Assembly (NCBI GenBank): GCA_017305835.1
Contig: JAFKJY010000056.1
Coordinates: forward strand, 1-63,179
Source: Hyphomicrobiales bacterium
GTDB taxonomy: Bacteria > Pseudomonadota > Alphaproteobacteria > Rhizobiales > Rhizobiaceae
DNA: 63,179 nt
Direction: 5' to 3'
The notes beneath the pieces are model-generated. The model saw only the letters and a program-made list of their open reading frames with translations. It made no database searches and had not been told where the DNA came from. Positions 51,399 through 60,707 of the stretch are shown here, in pieces. Numbering within the stretch: the stretch's first letter is position 1; each line of letters begins with the position of its first letter. A program made the position numbers and the translations under genes.

Positions 51399-52340
51399 AT
51401 GGTCACCTTCGTTGTACGCCGCCTGGCGTTCATGATGCTTATTCTTGTCAGTGTTTCGTTCCTGACATTTCTCATCGTGAATGTTCTGCCTGGCGACGTG
51501 GCCAACACGATCCTGGGTGACTTCGCAACGCCCGACCAGGTCGAGGCGCTTCGTCAGCGCCTCGGCCTCAACCAGCCCGTGCTGTACCGCTATGTCGAGT
51601 GGGCGGCCGGGATGGTGCATGGAGATTTCGGCATCTCCCTCAAGACGAACCAGCCGATCGGCCCCACCTTGTGGGGCCGATTGAAGAACTCGCTCATTCT
51701 GGCATCCCTGGGCCTCGCGGTGGCGATCCCGATAGGCATCGGGCTGGGCGTGGTGGCTGCCGTCTACAAGGGCAGCTTCCTCGATCGCGCGATCACCACG
51801 ACGGTGGTCATCATCTTCGCCTTGCCGGAATATGTGATCGGGCTGGCGCTGATCCTCATCTTCAGCATCCGCTGGAACCTCCTGCCAGCCAGCAGCCTGG
51901 TGCTGCCGGGGCAGAGCGTGTTCAGCAATCCCCTGACGCTCGTCCTGCCGATCGCCGTGGTGGCGCTCGGCATGCTCGCCTATTTCTGTCAGGTGACACG
52001 CGCCAGCATGATCGCCACCCTCAACAGCGGCTATGTGCGCACGGCCGTGCTGAAGGGCCTCCACAAGCGCTCCGTCGTGGTCAAGCACGCGCTGCGCAAC
52101 GCCATGATCCCGACGCTGGCCGAGATCGGCCTCAGCTTCGGCTATTCTCTGGGCGGCCTCGTGGTCATCGAGACGGTGTTCTCCTACCCCGGCATCGGCC
52201 AGTTCCTCGTCCAGGCGATCCAGAACCGCGACATCCCCGCCTTGCAGGCGGCGGTGATCGTCGTCGCAGCGGCATACAGCATCGGCAATCTGATCGCCGA
52301 TGTCGGCTCGCTCGCCCTCAATCCCAAGCTGCGAGTCTGA
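51399..52340 (+). CDS. Peptide-type ABC transporter permease (DppB-like)
   Basis: A 313-aa inner-membrane permease: MVTFVVRRLAFMMLILVSVSFLTFLIVNVLPGD opening, LRQRLGLNQPVLYRYVEWAAGMVHGDFGISL, and EAA loop AVLKGLHKRSVVVKHALRNAMIPTLAEIGL. Helix pattern and length are normal for DppB. It lies 33 bp after the binding-protein gene, and the DppC-like gene follows after three bases. Confidence 0.94.
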   Translation: MVTFVVRRLAFMMLILVSVSFLTFLIVNVLPGDVANTILGDFATPDQVEALRQRLGLNQPVLYRYVEWAAGMVHGDFGISLKTNQPIGPTLWGRLKNSLILASLGLAVAIPIGIGLGVVAAVYKGSFLDRAITTTVVIIFALPEYVIGLALILIFSIRWNLLPASSLVLPGQSVFSNPLTLVLPIAVVALGMLAYFCQVTRASMIATLNSGYVRTAVLKGLHKRSVVVKHALRNAMIPTLAEIGLSFGYSLGGLVVIETVFSYPGIGQFLVQAIQNRDIPALQAAVIVVAAAYSIGNLIADVGSLALNPKLRV

Positions 52341-52343
52341 CTG

Positions 52344-53207
52344 ATGTCCGGACAACAGCCACAAACGACCGCAAAACCCGCGGTGAGCCCGTGGGAGCGC
52401 CTGAGCCAGGTGGCCATCCTGCTCTTCCCCGCTCTCCTGTTCTTTCTCATTGCTTTCGGGCCGCTGGTGACGCCCTATTCGCCGACGAATTTCGACCCTC
52501 CCAACGCGCTGCGCGCACCCGGCGAGGCCTACCTTCTGGGGACCGACGAGTTCGGCCGCGATGTGTTCAGCCGCATCGTGGCGGGAGCGCAGCCGACGCT
52601 TCTTCCGGCGCTGATCAGCACCTTCATCGGCATCCTGCTCGGCACGATCACGGGGTTGGCCGCGGCCTACTATCGCGGCAGGCGCGACGAGATCATCATG
52701 CGCGTCATGGACGTGCTGCTGTCCTTCCCGGCGCTCATCCTGTCCATGCTGATCATCGTCACGCTGGGGGCCAACATGGTCACCCTGGTCCTCGCCATCG
52801 GCTTCGTGTTCTGGCCGCGCTCGGCGCGCCTCATCCGGTCGGCGGCGATCGAACTGGCGCAGCACGAGTTCATCGACGCCGCCCGCGCGCGCGGCGAAAG
52901 TGCCTTCCACATCATGTTCCGCGAAATCCTCCCGAACATGTGGGGCATCATCATCGTCGACTTCACGCTCCGCTTCGCCAGCGCCGTGCTGCTCGTCGCC
53001 TCCCTGAGCTATCTCGGCATCGGCGTCTCGCCGCCCACGCCCGCCTGGGGCCTGCTGGTCAAGGAGGGCCAGCCCCTGCTGCAGATGGCGCCGTGGGTCG
53101 TGATCTTCCCCTGCGTCGTCATAGCGATCGTCTCGGTCGGCTCGGTGATGTTCGGCGAGGTCATCAGGCGGCGGCTGACGCTTCCTGACAGAAGGATCCT
53201 TTCGTGA
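52344..53207 (+). CDS. Peptide-type ABC transporter permease (DppC-like)
   Basis: A 287-aa permease: FDPPNALRAPGEAYLLGTDEFGRDVFSRIVAGAQPTLLPAL, the conserved DppC region, RVMDVLLSFPALILSMLIIVTLG, and EAA loop ARARGESAFHIMFREILPNMWGIIIVDF. It pairs with the DppB-like permease and overlaps the ATPase start by four bases (GTGA). Confidence 0.94.
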   Translation: MSGQQPQTTAKPAVSPWERLSQVAILLFPALLFFLIAFGPLVTPYSPTNFDPPNALRAPGEAYLLGTDEFGRDVFSRIVAGAQPTLLPALISTFIGILLGTITGLAAAYYRGRRDEIIMRVMDVLLSFPALILSMLIIVTLGANMVTLVLAIGFVFWPRSARLIRSAAIELAQHEFIDAARARGESAFHIMFREILPNMWGIIIVDFTLRFASAVLLVASLSYLGIGVSPPTPAWGLLVKEGQPLLQMAPWVVIFPCVVIAIVSVGSVMFGEVIRRRLTLPDRRILS

Positions 53208-55252
53208 CCGGCGCTTCCACCCACAACCTTCGGGTCGAGAATCTGTCGATCGCCTACGGCACCGGCGAGCGCGCGCTGCACGCCGTGCGCGACGTCTCCT
53301 TCTCCATCGCCAAGGGCGAGGCCTACGGCCTCATCGGCGAGTCCGGCTCGGGCAAGACGTCTGTCGCCTACGCGCTGCTGAAATATCTGCGCGGCGGCAC
53401 GATCCGCACCGGCGCGATCGACATCGCCGGCAACGACATCCTGGCCATGTCGCCCTCGGCGCTGCGCGACTTCCGCGGCAACCGCGCGGCCATGGTCTAT
53501 CAGGACCCGATGAGCTCGCTGAACCCGTCCATCGTGGTCGGCGAGCAGATCGCCGAGGCGCTGCGGCGCCACCGCGGCCTCGACGAGCGGGCCGCCTGGC
53601 AGCGCAGCGTCGAGCTGCTGGCGCTCGTGCACCTGCCGGCGCCCGACGCGCTGGCGAAGCGCTACCCGCACCAGCTTTCCGGCGGCCAGCAGCAGCGCGT
53701 CGTCATCGCGCTGGCCATCGCCTGCGAGCCCGACCTGCTGATCCTCGACGAGCCGACGACCGGCCTCGACGTCACCACGCAGGCCGTCGTGCTCGACCTG
53801 ATCCAGGAACTGCGCCACCGGGTCCGCTCCTCGATCCTGTTCATCAGCCACAATCTCGGCGTGGTGGCCCAGACCTGCGACCGCATCGGCGTGCTCTATG
53901 CCGGCGAGCTGGTCGAGGAAGGGCTCTGCGCCACCGTCGTGTCGCAGCCGTCGCATCCCTATACGGCGGGGCTCCTGCGCTCCATGCCGCGCGCCGCCGA
54001 TCGCGCCTTCGAGCTGAAGCCGATCCCGGGAAGCCTGCCGGACCTGACCCGGCCGCCTCCCGGCTGCATCTTCGCGAAGCGCTGCGAAGTGGCCGGCGCC
54101 GAGTGCACGGAGCGCAGGCCGGGCGCCCGCCGGCTGTCCGACACCCATGTCACCCGCTGCTTTTTCCCCGAGCGCGTGCCCGAACTGCGCGATGCCGGCG
54201 ACAAGACGGTGGCACCCGCCGTCGCGGCCGTGGCCGGGCCCGGCGCGCAGCCGGTTCTGGAGATGGACGCGCTCAGCCTGTCGTTCCGCCAGCACGTCGG
54301 CCTGCCTTTCTTCGGCACGGTGCGGGAGACGCGCGCGCTCGACGACGTCTCGCTCTCCGTGCCGCGCGGCAGGACGCTTGCCGTGGTCGGCGAGAGCGGC
54401 TCCGGCAAGTCGACGCTGGCACGCACGGTGGTCGGGCTGCTGGCGGCCGAGAGGGGCGTCGTGCGCTTCGAGGGCACGGCGCTCGCCAGCCAGGCCGCGC
54501 AGCGCGAGCTCGACCTGCGCCGCCGCATCCAGATGATCTTCCAGAACCCCGACGGCGCGCTCAACCCGCAGCTCAGGGTGGGCGACATCGTCGCCCGGCC
54601 GCTGCGCCTCTACGGGCGTGCGAAGGCCGCCGAGATCCCCGCCCGCGTGGTCGAGCTGCTGGAGAAGGTCCGGCTCGGCGCCCGCTACGCCTCCCGCTTC
54701 CCGCACGAGCTGTCGGGCGGCGAGAAGCAGCGCGTCAACATCGCGCGCGTGCTGGCTGCCGATCCGGAGATCATCGTCTGCGACGAGCCGACCTCGGCGC
54801 TCGACATCTCGGTGCAGGCGAGCGTGCTCAACCAGCTCCGCGAGCTGCAGGCGGCCGCCGGGCTGACCTACCTGTTCATTTCCCACGACCTCGCGGTGGT
54901 CCGCTACATCTCCGACACGGTGGCCGTCATGTATCTCGGCCGCGTCGTCGAGACCGGGCCGACCGAGACGATCTTCCACGGCCCGCACCATCCCTACACC
55001 GAGAGCCTGCTCGCCGCGCTGCCGGAGATCGACAAGCCGCGCCGGCCGGTCGCCGCCGTGCCGCCGCTGCCGGACTGGGGCGGCAAGGGCTGCCTGTTCG
55101 CGCCGCGCTGCCCGCGCCGCATCGACGGCCTGTGCGAGCGCGTCGCGCCGCCGCTGGCCGACACCGGCGACGGCCGGCTGATGGCCTGCCACGTCCCCCT
55201 GTCCGGTCTGGCGGCCGCGCAGGCCGCGATACCGGCGACCGAGCCGGCCTGA
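53204..55252 (+). CDS. Fused double ATPase of a peptide-type ABC transporter (DppD-DppF)
   Basis: A 682-aa protein with two complete ATPase halves. The first (about 8-330) has Walker A GESGSGKT near 45-52, LSGGQQQRVVIALAI and LILDEPTTGLDVT. The second (about 350-680) has Walker [10 protein letters not shown] near 393-401, LSGGEKQRVNIARVL and VCDEPTSALDIS. Each half ends with the cysteine-bearing oligopeptide extension (GCIFAKRCEVAGAEC; GCLFAPRCPRRIDGLC). GTG start overlapping the DppC-like stop. One gene supplies both ATPases of the importer. Confidence 0.94.
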   Translation: MTGASTHNLRVENLSIAYGTGERALHAVRDVSFSIAKGEAYGLIGESGSGKTSVAYALLKYLRGGTIRTGAIDIAGNDILAMSPSALRDFRGNRAAMVYQDPMSSLNPSIVVGEQIAEALRRHRGLDERAAWQRSVELLALVHLPAPDALAKRYPHQLSGGQQQRVVIALAIACEPDLLILDEPTTGLDVTTQAVVLDLIQELRHRVRSSILFISHNLGVVAQTCDRIGVLYAGELVEEGLCATVVSQPSHPYTAGLLRSMPRAADRAFELKPIPGSLPDLTRPPPGCIFAKRCEVAGAECTERRPGARRLSDTHVTRCFFPERVPELRDAGDKTVAPAVAAVAGPGAQPVLEMDALSLSFRQHVGLPFFGTVRETRALDDVSLSVPRGRTLAVVGESGSGKSTLARTVVGLLAAERGVVRFEGTALASQAAQRELDLRRRIQMIFQNPDGALNPQLRVGDIVARPLRLYGRAKAAEIPARVVELLEKVRLGARYASRFPHELSGGEKQRVNIARVLAADPEIIVCDEPTSALDISVQASVLNQLRELQAAAGLTYLFISHDLAVVRYISDTVAVMYLGRVVETGPTETIFHGPHHPYTESLLAALPEIDKPRRPVAAVPPLPDWGGKGCLFAPRCPRRIDGLCERVAPPLADTGDGRLMACHVPLSGLAAAQAAIPATEPA

Positions 55253-55293
55253 CCCCGTTCCACTCGTCTGCAAATCTGCAAAAGGGAGAAGAC

Positions 55294-56268
55294 ATGAGCG
55301 CGAAAACCCTCGAAATCGGCACGATGCCCTATGACCGCGTCGCTGCGCTTCGCGACGGCCGCGTCACCCTCGCCGGCTATGACATGAAGTTCCCGAACAT
55401 CGGGCCCGGCGACATCCACCGCGAGACGTTCGGCACGAAGAAGCTGGCGGCCGGCGAAGTCTCCCCGTCGAATCTGGCGAAGGCGCTGGACGCCGGGGAC
55501 AATTCCTATATCGGCCTGCCGATCTTCCTGTCCCGCGCCTTCCGGCACGGCCAGATCTACATTGCCGCCAATTCCCGTATCAAGGACGCCAGGGACCTGG
55601 CCGGCGCCCGGATCGGCGTGATCGACCACTTCAACACCACGGCGATCCTGCAGCGCGGCATCCTCCAGGACGATTACGGCGTCGATCTCGCCAAGGTCAC
55701 CTGGGTGGTCGGCCCCGTCGACGGCCCCGACGACATCGGCGGCCAGGTGCCGGAGCAGCTCAGGCAGTATTTCTCCTTCGATGCGCCGAAGAAGGGCGAC
55801 AGCCTGACGGGAATGATGGATCGCGGCGAGCTCGACGCGATCCTGACGTTCCGGGCGCCCAAGGCGTTCGCCGAAGGCCGCATGCGCCGCCTGTTCCCCG
55901 ACTACGTGGCGACGGAGAAGGAATATTTCGCCCGCACGCGGCAGTTCCCGGTGATGCACATCACCGTGCTGCGCCGCGATCTCGTCGAGGCCGACGCCTC
56001 GCTGCCGCGCAAGCTCTACCAGGCGTTCCTGGAGGCCAAGAACATCAATCAGGAAGCCCTGAAGATGTCGGTCTTCTATTTCAGCTCGCTGCCCTGGGGG
56101 CCTGCTTCGGCCGAGGATGCCGAGAAGGTTCTCGGCCCCGATTTCTGGTCCTACGGCCTGAAGGACGGCACCGACGCGCTCGACACGTTCCTGCGCTATT
56201 GCGAAGAGCAGAAGATCACCAGCCGCCGCGTCTCGATGGCCGAGATGTTCCCGATCGGCGTCGAGTAA
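55294..56268 (+). CDS. Periplasmic-binding-fold protein related to 4,5-dihydroxyphthalate decarboxylase
   Basis: A 324-aa cytoplasmic protein without a signal peptide. It resembles the type-2 periplasmic-binding fold family that includes 4,5-dihydroxyphthalate decarboxylase: TMPYDRVAALRDGRVTLAGYDMKFPNIGPGDIHRETF, ARIGVIDHFNTTAILQRGILQDDYGVDLAKVTWVVG, and PRKLYQAFLEAKNINQEALKMSVFYFSSLPWG. Many members have unproven activity, either decarboxylation or metabolite binding. Its place between transporter and CoA ligase genes suggests a catabolic step on the imported compound. Function uncertain. Confidence 0.7.
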   Translation: MSAKTLEIGTMPYDRVAALRDGRVTLAGYDMKFPNIGPGDIHRETFGTKKLAAGEVSPSNLAKALDAGDNSYIGLPIFLSRAFRHGQIYIAANSRIKDARDLAGARIGVIDHFNTTAILQRGILQDDYGVDLAKVTWVVGPVDGPDDIGGQVPEQLRQYFSFDAPKKGDSLTGMMDRGELDAILTFRAPKAFAEGRMRRLFPDYVATEKEYFARTRQFPVMHITVLRRDLVEADASLPRKLYQAFLEAKNINQEALKMSVFYFSSLPWGPASAEDAEKVLGPDFWSYGLKDGTDALDTFLRYCEEQKITSRRVSMAEMFPIGVE

Positions 56269-56303
56269 CGGGCGACTGTCGGAAGGCCGCGGAGGAGAGA
56301 GCT

Positions 56304-58298
56304 ATGGCCACGATCACCAGGCGCGGCGACGGCCGCGCCGTCTGGACGCCGTCGAAGGAGTTCGGCGAGCGTTCGCGCATGGCCGACTTCATGCGCTGGC
56401 TGGAGCGCAACCGCGGCCTCCGCTTCGACGGCTACGAGGCGCTGCACGCCTGGTCCGTGCAGGAGGTCGAGGCCTTCTGGGGCTCGGTGTGGGACTATTT
56501 CGGGGTCCGCGCCTCGCGCCCCTACGGCAAGGTGCTCGACCGGCGGGTGATGCCGGGCGCGCGCTGGTTCGAGGGGGCGGAGCTCAACTTCGCCGAGCAC
56601 ATGCTGCGCTTCGGCGAGGACCACCCCGACCGCGTCGCCCTGCGCCATCTCTCGGAGCTGCGGCCGCTCGGCGCGACGAACTGGGCCGAGCTCGCCTCGG
56701 CCGTGCGGCGCCTCGCGAGCGCGATGCGGGCGATCGGCATCGGCCGGTCGGACCGCGTCGTGGCCTACATGCCGAACGTGCCCGAGACGCTGGTCGCCAT
56801 GCTGGCGACGCTGTCGATCGGCGCGGTCTGGTCGGTCGCGGCCCCCGAGTTCGGCGCCTCCACGGTGATCGACCGCTTCGGCCAGATCGAGCCGAAGCTG
56901 ATCTTCGTCGCCGACGGCTACCGCTTCGGCGGCCGCGACTTCGACCGCCGCGAGGACATAGGCCGGATTCTGGCTGGCCTGCCGACGCTGGAGCATGTCG
57001 TGATGCTGCCGCATCTCGGCACCGGCTTCCGGCCCGACATGCCCTCGGTGCTCGACTGGGAGGTGCTGCTCGACACGCCCGACGTCGGCGCCGACGCCTT
57101 CGTCTTCGAGCAGGTGCCGGCCGACCATCCGGTCTGGGTGCTGTTCTCTTCCGGCACCACCGGCCTGCCCAAGCCGATCGTCCACGGCACCGCCGGCGTC
57201 CTCGTCATGCTGCTGATGGCCGGCGGCTTCCACATGGACCTCGGTCCCGACGACGCCATGTTCTTCTACACCACCACCGGCTGGATGATGTGGAACGCGC
57301 TGGTCGCCTGCCTGCTTCATGGCGCGACCGCCGTACTTTATGACGGTCATCCGGCTCACCCCAGCCCTGACCTGCTGTGGAAGCTCGCCGCCGACACCGG
57401 CGCGACCAATTTCGGCGTCAGCCCGACCTACCTGCTCAACATGGCCGCCGCCGGCGTCGTGCCGAAGGACCGCTACGACGTGTCGGCGATCCGCACGATC
57501 CTGCTCTCCGGCTCTCCCGCCACGCCGGAGAACTTCGACTGGCTGTGGCAGAACGTGGGCGAGGAACTGTGGATCACCTCGCAGTCCGGCGGCACCGAGA
57601 TCTGCAGCGCCTTCGTCGGCGCCGTGCCGATCGAGCCGGTGGTCGCCGGACAGATCCAGGCGCCGGTTCTGGGCATCGACGCGCAGGCCTGGGACGAGGC
57701 GGGCTCGCCCGTCTTCGACAAGCCCGGCGAACTGGTCGTCGCCGCGCCGTCGCCCTCCATGCCGATCTATTTCTGGAACGATCCCGGCGGCGAGCGCTAC
57801 CATTCCTCCTATTTCGACGTCTATCCCGGCGTGTGGCGCCACGGCGATCTGATCGAGTTCTATTCCGGCGGCGGCTGCTATATCCACGGCCGCTCCGACT
57901 CGACGCTCAACCGACACGGCGTGCGCATCGGCACGGCCGAGATCTACCGCTGCATGGAGCAGATCGACGGCGTCGCCGACAGCATCGTCACCTGCATCGA
58001 CAAGCCGGGCGGCCGCTCGGTGATGATCCTGTTCGTCGTGCTGCGTTCGGGCGAGCTGGACGACGGCCTGCGCCGCACCATCGTTTCGGCGCTGCGCAAG
58101 TTCGCCAGCCCCCGCCACGTTCCCGACCTGATCGAGCAGGTGGCGGCGATCCCCTACACGCTGACGGGCAAGAAGATGGAGGTGCCGGTGCGCCGCGTGC
58201 TTTCCGGCGAGGCCCCGGACGCCGTCGCCAGCCCCGCCTCGATGCGCGATCCGAAGGCGCTGCAATGGTTCGCCGACTACGCATCGACGCTGGAGTGA
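56304..58298 (+). CDS. Acetoacetyl-CoA synthetase-like acyl-CoA ligase
   Basis: A 664-aa ANL-superfamily enzyme activating a carboxylic acid with ATP and CoA. Landmarks: MADFMRWLERNRGLRFDGYEALHAWSVQEVEAFWGSVWDYFGV, the AACS-type N-terminal domain; P-loop WVLFSSGTTGLPKPIVHG; SGGTEICSAFVG; RHGDLIEFYSGGGCYIHGRSDSTLNRHGVRIGTAEIYR; and catalytic lysine region YTLTGKKMEVPVRR. Length and domains match acetoacetyl-CoA synthetase. In this operon the true substrate may be another 3-keto or short acid. Four-base gap before BisC-like copy 2. Confidence 0.88.
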   Translation: MATITRRGDGRAVWTPSKEFGERSRMADFMRWLERNRGLRFDGYEALHAWSVQEVEAFWGSVWDYFGVRASRPYGKVLDRRVMPGARWFEGAELNFAEHMLRFGEDHPDRVALRHLSELRPLGATNWAELASAVRRLASAMRAIGIGRSDRVVAYMPNVPETLVAMLATLSIGAVWSVAAPEFGASTVIDRFGQIEPKLIFVADGYRFGGRDFDRREDIGRILAGLPTLEHVVMLPHLGTGFRPDMPSVLDWEVLLDTPDVGADAFVFEQVPADHPVWVLFSSGTTGLPKPIVHGTAGVLVMLLMAGGFHMDLGPDDAMFFYTTTGWMMWNALVACLLHGATAVLYDGHPAHPSPDLLWKLAADTGATNFGVSPTYLLNMAAAGVVPKDRYDVSAIRTILLSGSPATPENFDWLWQNVGEELWITSQSGGTEICSAFVGAVPIEPVVAGQIQAPVLGIDAQAWDEAGSPVFDKPGELVVAAPSPSMPIYFWNDPGGERYHSSYFDVYPGVWRHGDLIEFYSGGGCYIHGRSDSTLNRHGVRIGTAEIYRCMEQIDGVADSIVTCIDKPGGRSVMILFVVLRSGELDDGLRRTIVSALRKFASPRHVPDLIEQVAAIPYTLTGKKMEVPVRRVLSGEAPDAVASPASMRDPKALQWFADYASTLE

Positions 58299-58302
58299 GC
58301 GC

Positions 58303-60585
58303 GTGAGCCCGGCCCGGCCTCGGCGCGAGTTCAGGACGCACGCGGCGCATTTCGGCGCTTTTCGCGCGCGTTTCGACGGGCGTCTGGAGGTCGTGCCGCA
58401 CCCGGACGACCCCGAGCCGCCGGCCATGCTGGCGAACGTCCGCGACATCGCCGACCCGCGCTACCGCGTCCTGCAGCCGCATATCCGCAGGGGCTGGCTG
58501 GAGAACGGCCCCGATCCGGACGACCGCCGCGGCGGCGACGACTACGTGCCGGTCTCGTGGGAACGGGCGCTCGACGCCACCGCGGGCGAAATCGCCCGCA
58601 TCTGCGACACGCACGGCGCCGGCAGCCTGTTTGCCGGCTCATACGGCTGGGCGAGCGCCGGCCGCTTCCACCATGCGCAGGGCCAGGTCCACCGCTTCTT
58701 CAACTGCTATCGCGGCTATGTCCGCTCGGTGAACAGCTACAGCGCCGGCGCGGCCGAGGTGCTGATGCCGCATATCGTCGGCGCCAGCCCCTACGTCATC
58801 AGCCGCAGCGCCGCCACATGGCGGGAGATGGCCGAGACGAGCGAGCTCGTCGTCGCCTTCGGCGGCATGGCGCTGAAGAACAGCGTCATCAGTCCTGGCG
58901 GCACCAGCCGCCACATCGCCCGCGGCTCGATCCGCCGCGCGGCCGAGCGCGGCTGCGGCTTTGTGCTGGTGTCGCCGCTGCGCGACGACCTGCCGCCCGA
59001 GGCGCATGCGCAATGGCTGGCGCCGCGGCCGCTGACGGACGCCGCGCTCATCCTCGCGTTGTGCGAGACGCTGCGGGCCGAAGGGCTGGCCGACCGCGCC
59101 TTCCTCGACCGCTACACCGCCGGCTACGAGCGCTTCGCGGCCTATCTGTCCGGCGAGACGGATGGCCGGCGCAAGGACGCCGAATGGGCGTCCGCCATCT
59201 GCGGCATCGACGCCGCCGTCATCCGCGACCTCGCGCGCCGCATGGCGTCGAAGCGCACGCTCGTCGTCGCCAGCCACTCGCTGCAGCGCGCCGAGCATGG
59301 CGAGCAGCCGGTCTGGGCCGCGCTCGCGCTCGCCTGCATGCTGGGCGGCATCGGCCTGCCGGGCGCCGGCTTCATCTACTCCTTCGGCGCCATGGCCAAT
59401 GGCGGCAAGCCGCCGCTCGACGTGCCGCTGCCGACCTTCCCGCAAGGTCGCAACCCGGTCGACGACTTCATCCCCGTCGCGCGCATCAGCGACATGCTGC
59501 TCGATCCCGGCGGGACCTACGCCTACAACGGCCAGCGGCGGACCTATCCCGACATCCGCATGGTCTACTGGGCTGGCGGCAACCCGTTCCACCACCAGCA
59601 GGACCTGAAGCGGCTCGCGCGCGCCTTTGCCCGGCCGGAGACGATCGTCGTCAACGAGCCGTTCTGGACGGCCGCCGCGCGCCATGCCGACATCGTCCTG
59701 CCGGCCACGACCACGCTCGAGCGCGACGACATCGGCGCTGCCGCCAACGATCCGTACCTGATCCCGATGCAGGCGGTGCTGCCGCCTGTCGGCGAGGCGC
59801 GCAGCGACTACGCGATCTTCTCCGCGCTGGCCGAACGGCTGGGCATCGCGGAACGCTTCTGCGAGGGCCGCAGCGAGGACGAGTGGCTGCGCGCGCTCTA
59901 CGAGACGACGCGCGCAGCGATCGCGGCCAAGGGCATGCCCGCGCCGGATTTCGATGCGTTCTGGGAGATGCAGGAGCTGCCGCTGCCGGTCTCCGGGCGG
60001 CCGGACCCGCTCGCCGCCTTCCGCGCCGATCCGGCGGGTGCGGCGCTCGCGACGAAGTCGGGCCGCATCGAGCTCTTCTGCGAGACGATCGCCGGCTTCG
60101 GCCTGCCGGATTGCCCCGGCCATCCCGCCTGGGTCGAGCCCGAGGAATGGCTGGGCGGAAAGGCGGCTGAAGAATGGCCGCTCCAGCTCGTCGCCAACCA
60201 GCCGGCGAACAAGCTGCACAGCCAGCTCGACTTCGCGTCGCATAGCCGGCTGGAGAAAAGCGGCGGCCGGGCGGTTCTCGCCATGCATCCCGACGACGCG
60301 GCCGCGCGCGGCCTGCGCGACGGTGACACGGTGATCGTGCGCAGCCCGCGCGGCGCCTGCCTGGCCGTCGCGGCGCCGACGCCGGGCATCTGCCGGCATG
60401 TCGTGAAAATGCCGACCGGCGCCTGGTACAGGCCGCGGACGATCGGCGGCGAGACGGTCTGCGTGGCGGGAAACCCCAACGTGCTCACCCGCGACGCCGG
60501 GACTTCGTCGCTGGCGCAGGGCAGCACCGGCCAGCTCTGCCTCGTCGAAGTGGAGAAATGGACGGGCGGCGAAGTGCCGCTCTGA
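58303..60585 (+). CDS. Molybdopterin oxidoreductase, BisC/DMSO-reductase type, copy 2
   Basis: A 760-aa bis-MGD enzyme, paralogue of 41708-43999 and built the same way: AGSYGWASAGRFHHAQGQVHRFFN, SYSAGAAEVLMPHIVG with likely Mo-ligand serine S147, VYWAGGNPFHHQQDL, LVANQPANKLHSQLDFASH. No export signal, so cytoplasmic. The GTG start is four bases after the CoA-ligase stop. The two copies sit at the two ends of the island, which suggests a duplication with separate substrates or S-oxide isomers. The reaction is likely S-oxide or N-oxide reduction. Confidence 0.88.
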   Translation: MSPARPRREFRTHAAHFGAFRARFDGRLEVVPHPDDPEPPAMLANVRDIADPRYRVLQPHIRRGWLENGPDPDDRRGGDDYVPVSWERALDATAGEIARICDTHGAGSLFAGSYGWASAGRFHHAQGQVHRFFNCYRGYVRSVNSYSAGAAEVLMPHIVGASPYVISRSAATWREMAETSELVVAFGGMALKNSVISPGGTSRHIARGSIRRAAERGCGFVLVSPLRDDLPPEAHAQWLAPRPLTDAALILALCETLRAEGLADRAFLDRYTAGYERFAAYLSGETDGRRKDAEWASAICGIDAAVIRDLARRMASKRTLVVASHSLQRAEHGEQPVWAALALACMLGGIGLPGAGFIYSFGAMANGGKPPLDVPLPTFPQGRNPVDDFIPVARISDMLLDPGGTYAYNGQRRTYPDIRMVYWAGGNPFHHQQDLKRLARAFARPETIVVNEPFWTAAARHADIVLPATTTLERDDIGAAANDPYLIPMQAVLPPVGEARSDYAIFSALAERLGIAERFCEGRSEDEWLRALYETTRAAIAAKGMPAPDFDAFWEMQELPLPVSGRPDPLAAFRADPAGAALATKSGRIELFCETIAGFGLPDCPGHPAWVEPEEWLGGKAAEEWPLQLVANQPANKLHSQLDFASHSRLEKSGGRAVLAMHPDDAAARGLRDGDTVIVRSPRGACLAVAAPTPGICRHVVKMPTGAWYRPRTIGGETVCVAGNPNVLTRDAGTSSLAQGSTGQLCLVEVEKWTGGEVPL

Positions 60586-60604
60586 CGCGACGGCGCTGCC
60601 GCCT

Positions 60605-60707
60605 TGGAGCGGTTCTGGTTTTCACGGAATCGACAGAACCGCTCTATCTCTTTGTTTGAGCCGCATTTCCGGACGCAAAACCGCTTCGCACTTTTGCTGG
60701 AAATGCT
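60605..60707. repeat. Rhizobiales-type palindromic intergenic repeat
   Basis: Two nested palindromic units fill the gap between convergent genes. Unit 1 has perfect 11-base arms GAGCGGTTCTG (60607-60617) and CAGAACCGCTC (60634-60644). Unit 2 has arms GCATTTCC (60663-60670) with GGAAATGC (60699-60706) enclosing GCAAAA / TTTTGC (60675-60680, 60692-60697). The text resembles a dispersed element I have seen often between genes of Mesorhizobium relatives. It may also serve as a bidirectional terminator. Only one copy is in this window. Confidence 0.65.

Noticed and set aside
49791..52910. 1039-codon open frame on the minus strand
   Set aside because: It is antisense to the binding protein and both DppB/DppC-type permeases, has no recognisable domain, and is a product of high GC at third positions.
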